From Doryteuthis pealeii (Eukaryota; Mollusca; Cephalopoda; Myopsida; Loliginidae): a stretch of DNA of 64,000 nucleotides. Positions 63,838-64,000 of this stretch are shown here, one piece after another (position 1 is the first letter of the stretch; each line of letters starts with the position of its first letter). Below the pieces are notes generated by a model. It did no database searches, was not told where the DNA came from, and saw only the letters and a list, made by a program, of their open reading frames with translations. A program made the position numbers and the translations under genes. The stretch is from the NCBI GenBank assembly GCA_023376005.1, contig CM042181.1, positions 18,025,228-18,089,227 of the forward strand, given 5' to 3'.

Positions 63838-64000
63838 TCCGGATTTTCAATGTCACTAATTGATTAATTCAGTCACAACACTTAGTCAGATCTGTGACAC
63901 CACCAATTCAGTCGCAACACTTAGTCAGATCTGTGACACCACCAATTCAGTCACAACACTTAGTCAGATCTGTCAATTCAGTCACAACACTTAGTCAGAT
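63838..64000. repeat. Minisatellite, about 39 bp, to the window end
   Basis: Unit TTCAGTCACAACACTTAGTC plus AGATCTGTGACACCACCAA, at least four copies. Continues past the window. Confidence 0.95.

Overview
The window looks like a piece of a repeat-dense, AT-rich animal genome. It has spliced genes with GT-AG introns, tRNA-derived SINEs, Helitrons, mariner, hAT, P-element-like and LTR remnants, and very many (TA)n tracts. The repeat style, above all the many hammerhead-ribozyme motifs in small elements, would fit a lophotrochozoan such as a mollusc, but the sequence alone does not settle the taxon.

Genes. The one well-supported host gene lies on the plus strand from 4944 to 23827. Nine exons splice in frame into at least 685 residues: about 16 ankyrin repeats followed by a C-terminal SOCS box, that is, an ASB-type substrate receptor for a cullin-RING ubiquitin ligase. 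Its first coding exon was not found. A second, unrecognised coding exon ends at 38390. A broken THAP/P-element-like transposase occupies 53843-57115. Other coding remnants are the C-terminal part of a non-LTR retrotransposon (about 20479-20783, minus), the 3' end of a mariner (25148-25335, minus) and an internally deleted mariner (18607-18942).

Layout. 1-4900: SINEs, one Helitron and two hammerhead motifs. 4944-23827: the ASB gene; its introns are filled with minisatellites, SINEs, Helitrons, a hAT-like MITE and long palindromes, several within a few bases of splice sites. 24000-27350: a minisatellite grown from a mariner 3' end, and a foldback family with CCCTAAC-rich cores. 27400-35000: foldback elements, Helitrons and SINE clusters. 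35100-42000: a Helitron-like composite interrupted by a solo LTR, the orphan exon, and a SINE copy that carries sequence from the ASB intron. 42000-52500: a dense field of (TA)n-bounded palindromes, many with hammerhead motifs. 52500-64000: the transposase relic, tandem repeats and further foldbacks.

Main result. By eye I find about two dozen hammerhead-ribozyme motifs, of which some fifteen to twenty keep the full core: CTGANGA, a stem II, GAA, a self-complementary stem III closed by A15.1-U16.1, a UH cleavage site and a matching stem I. They occur in at least ten distinct small elements, often as mirror copies in both arms of long palindromes. Hammerheads in Penelope-like elements and retrozymes are known; the density, the two-arm palindromic packaging and the link with (TA)n tracts merit study. 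A second result is a probable SINE 3' transduction from the ASB intron (4.5 kb) to 41 kb with a 12-bp target-site duplication.
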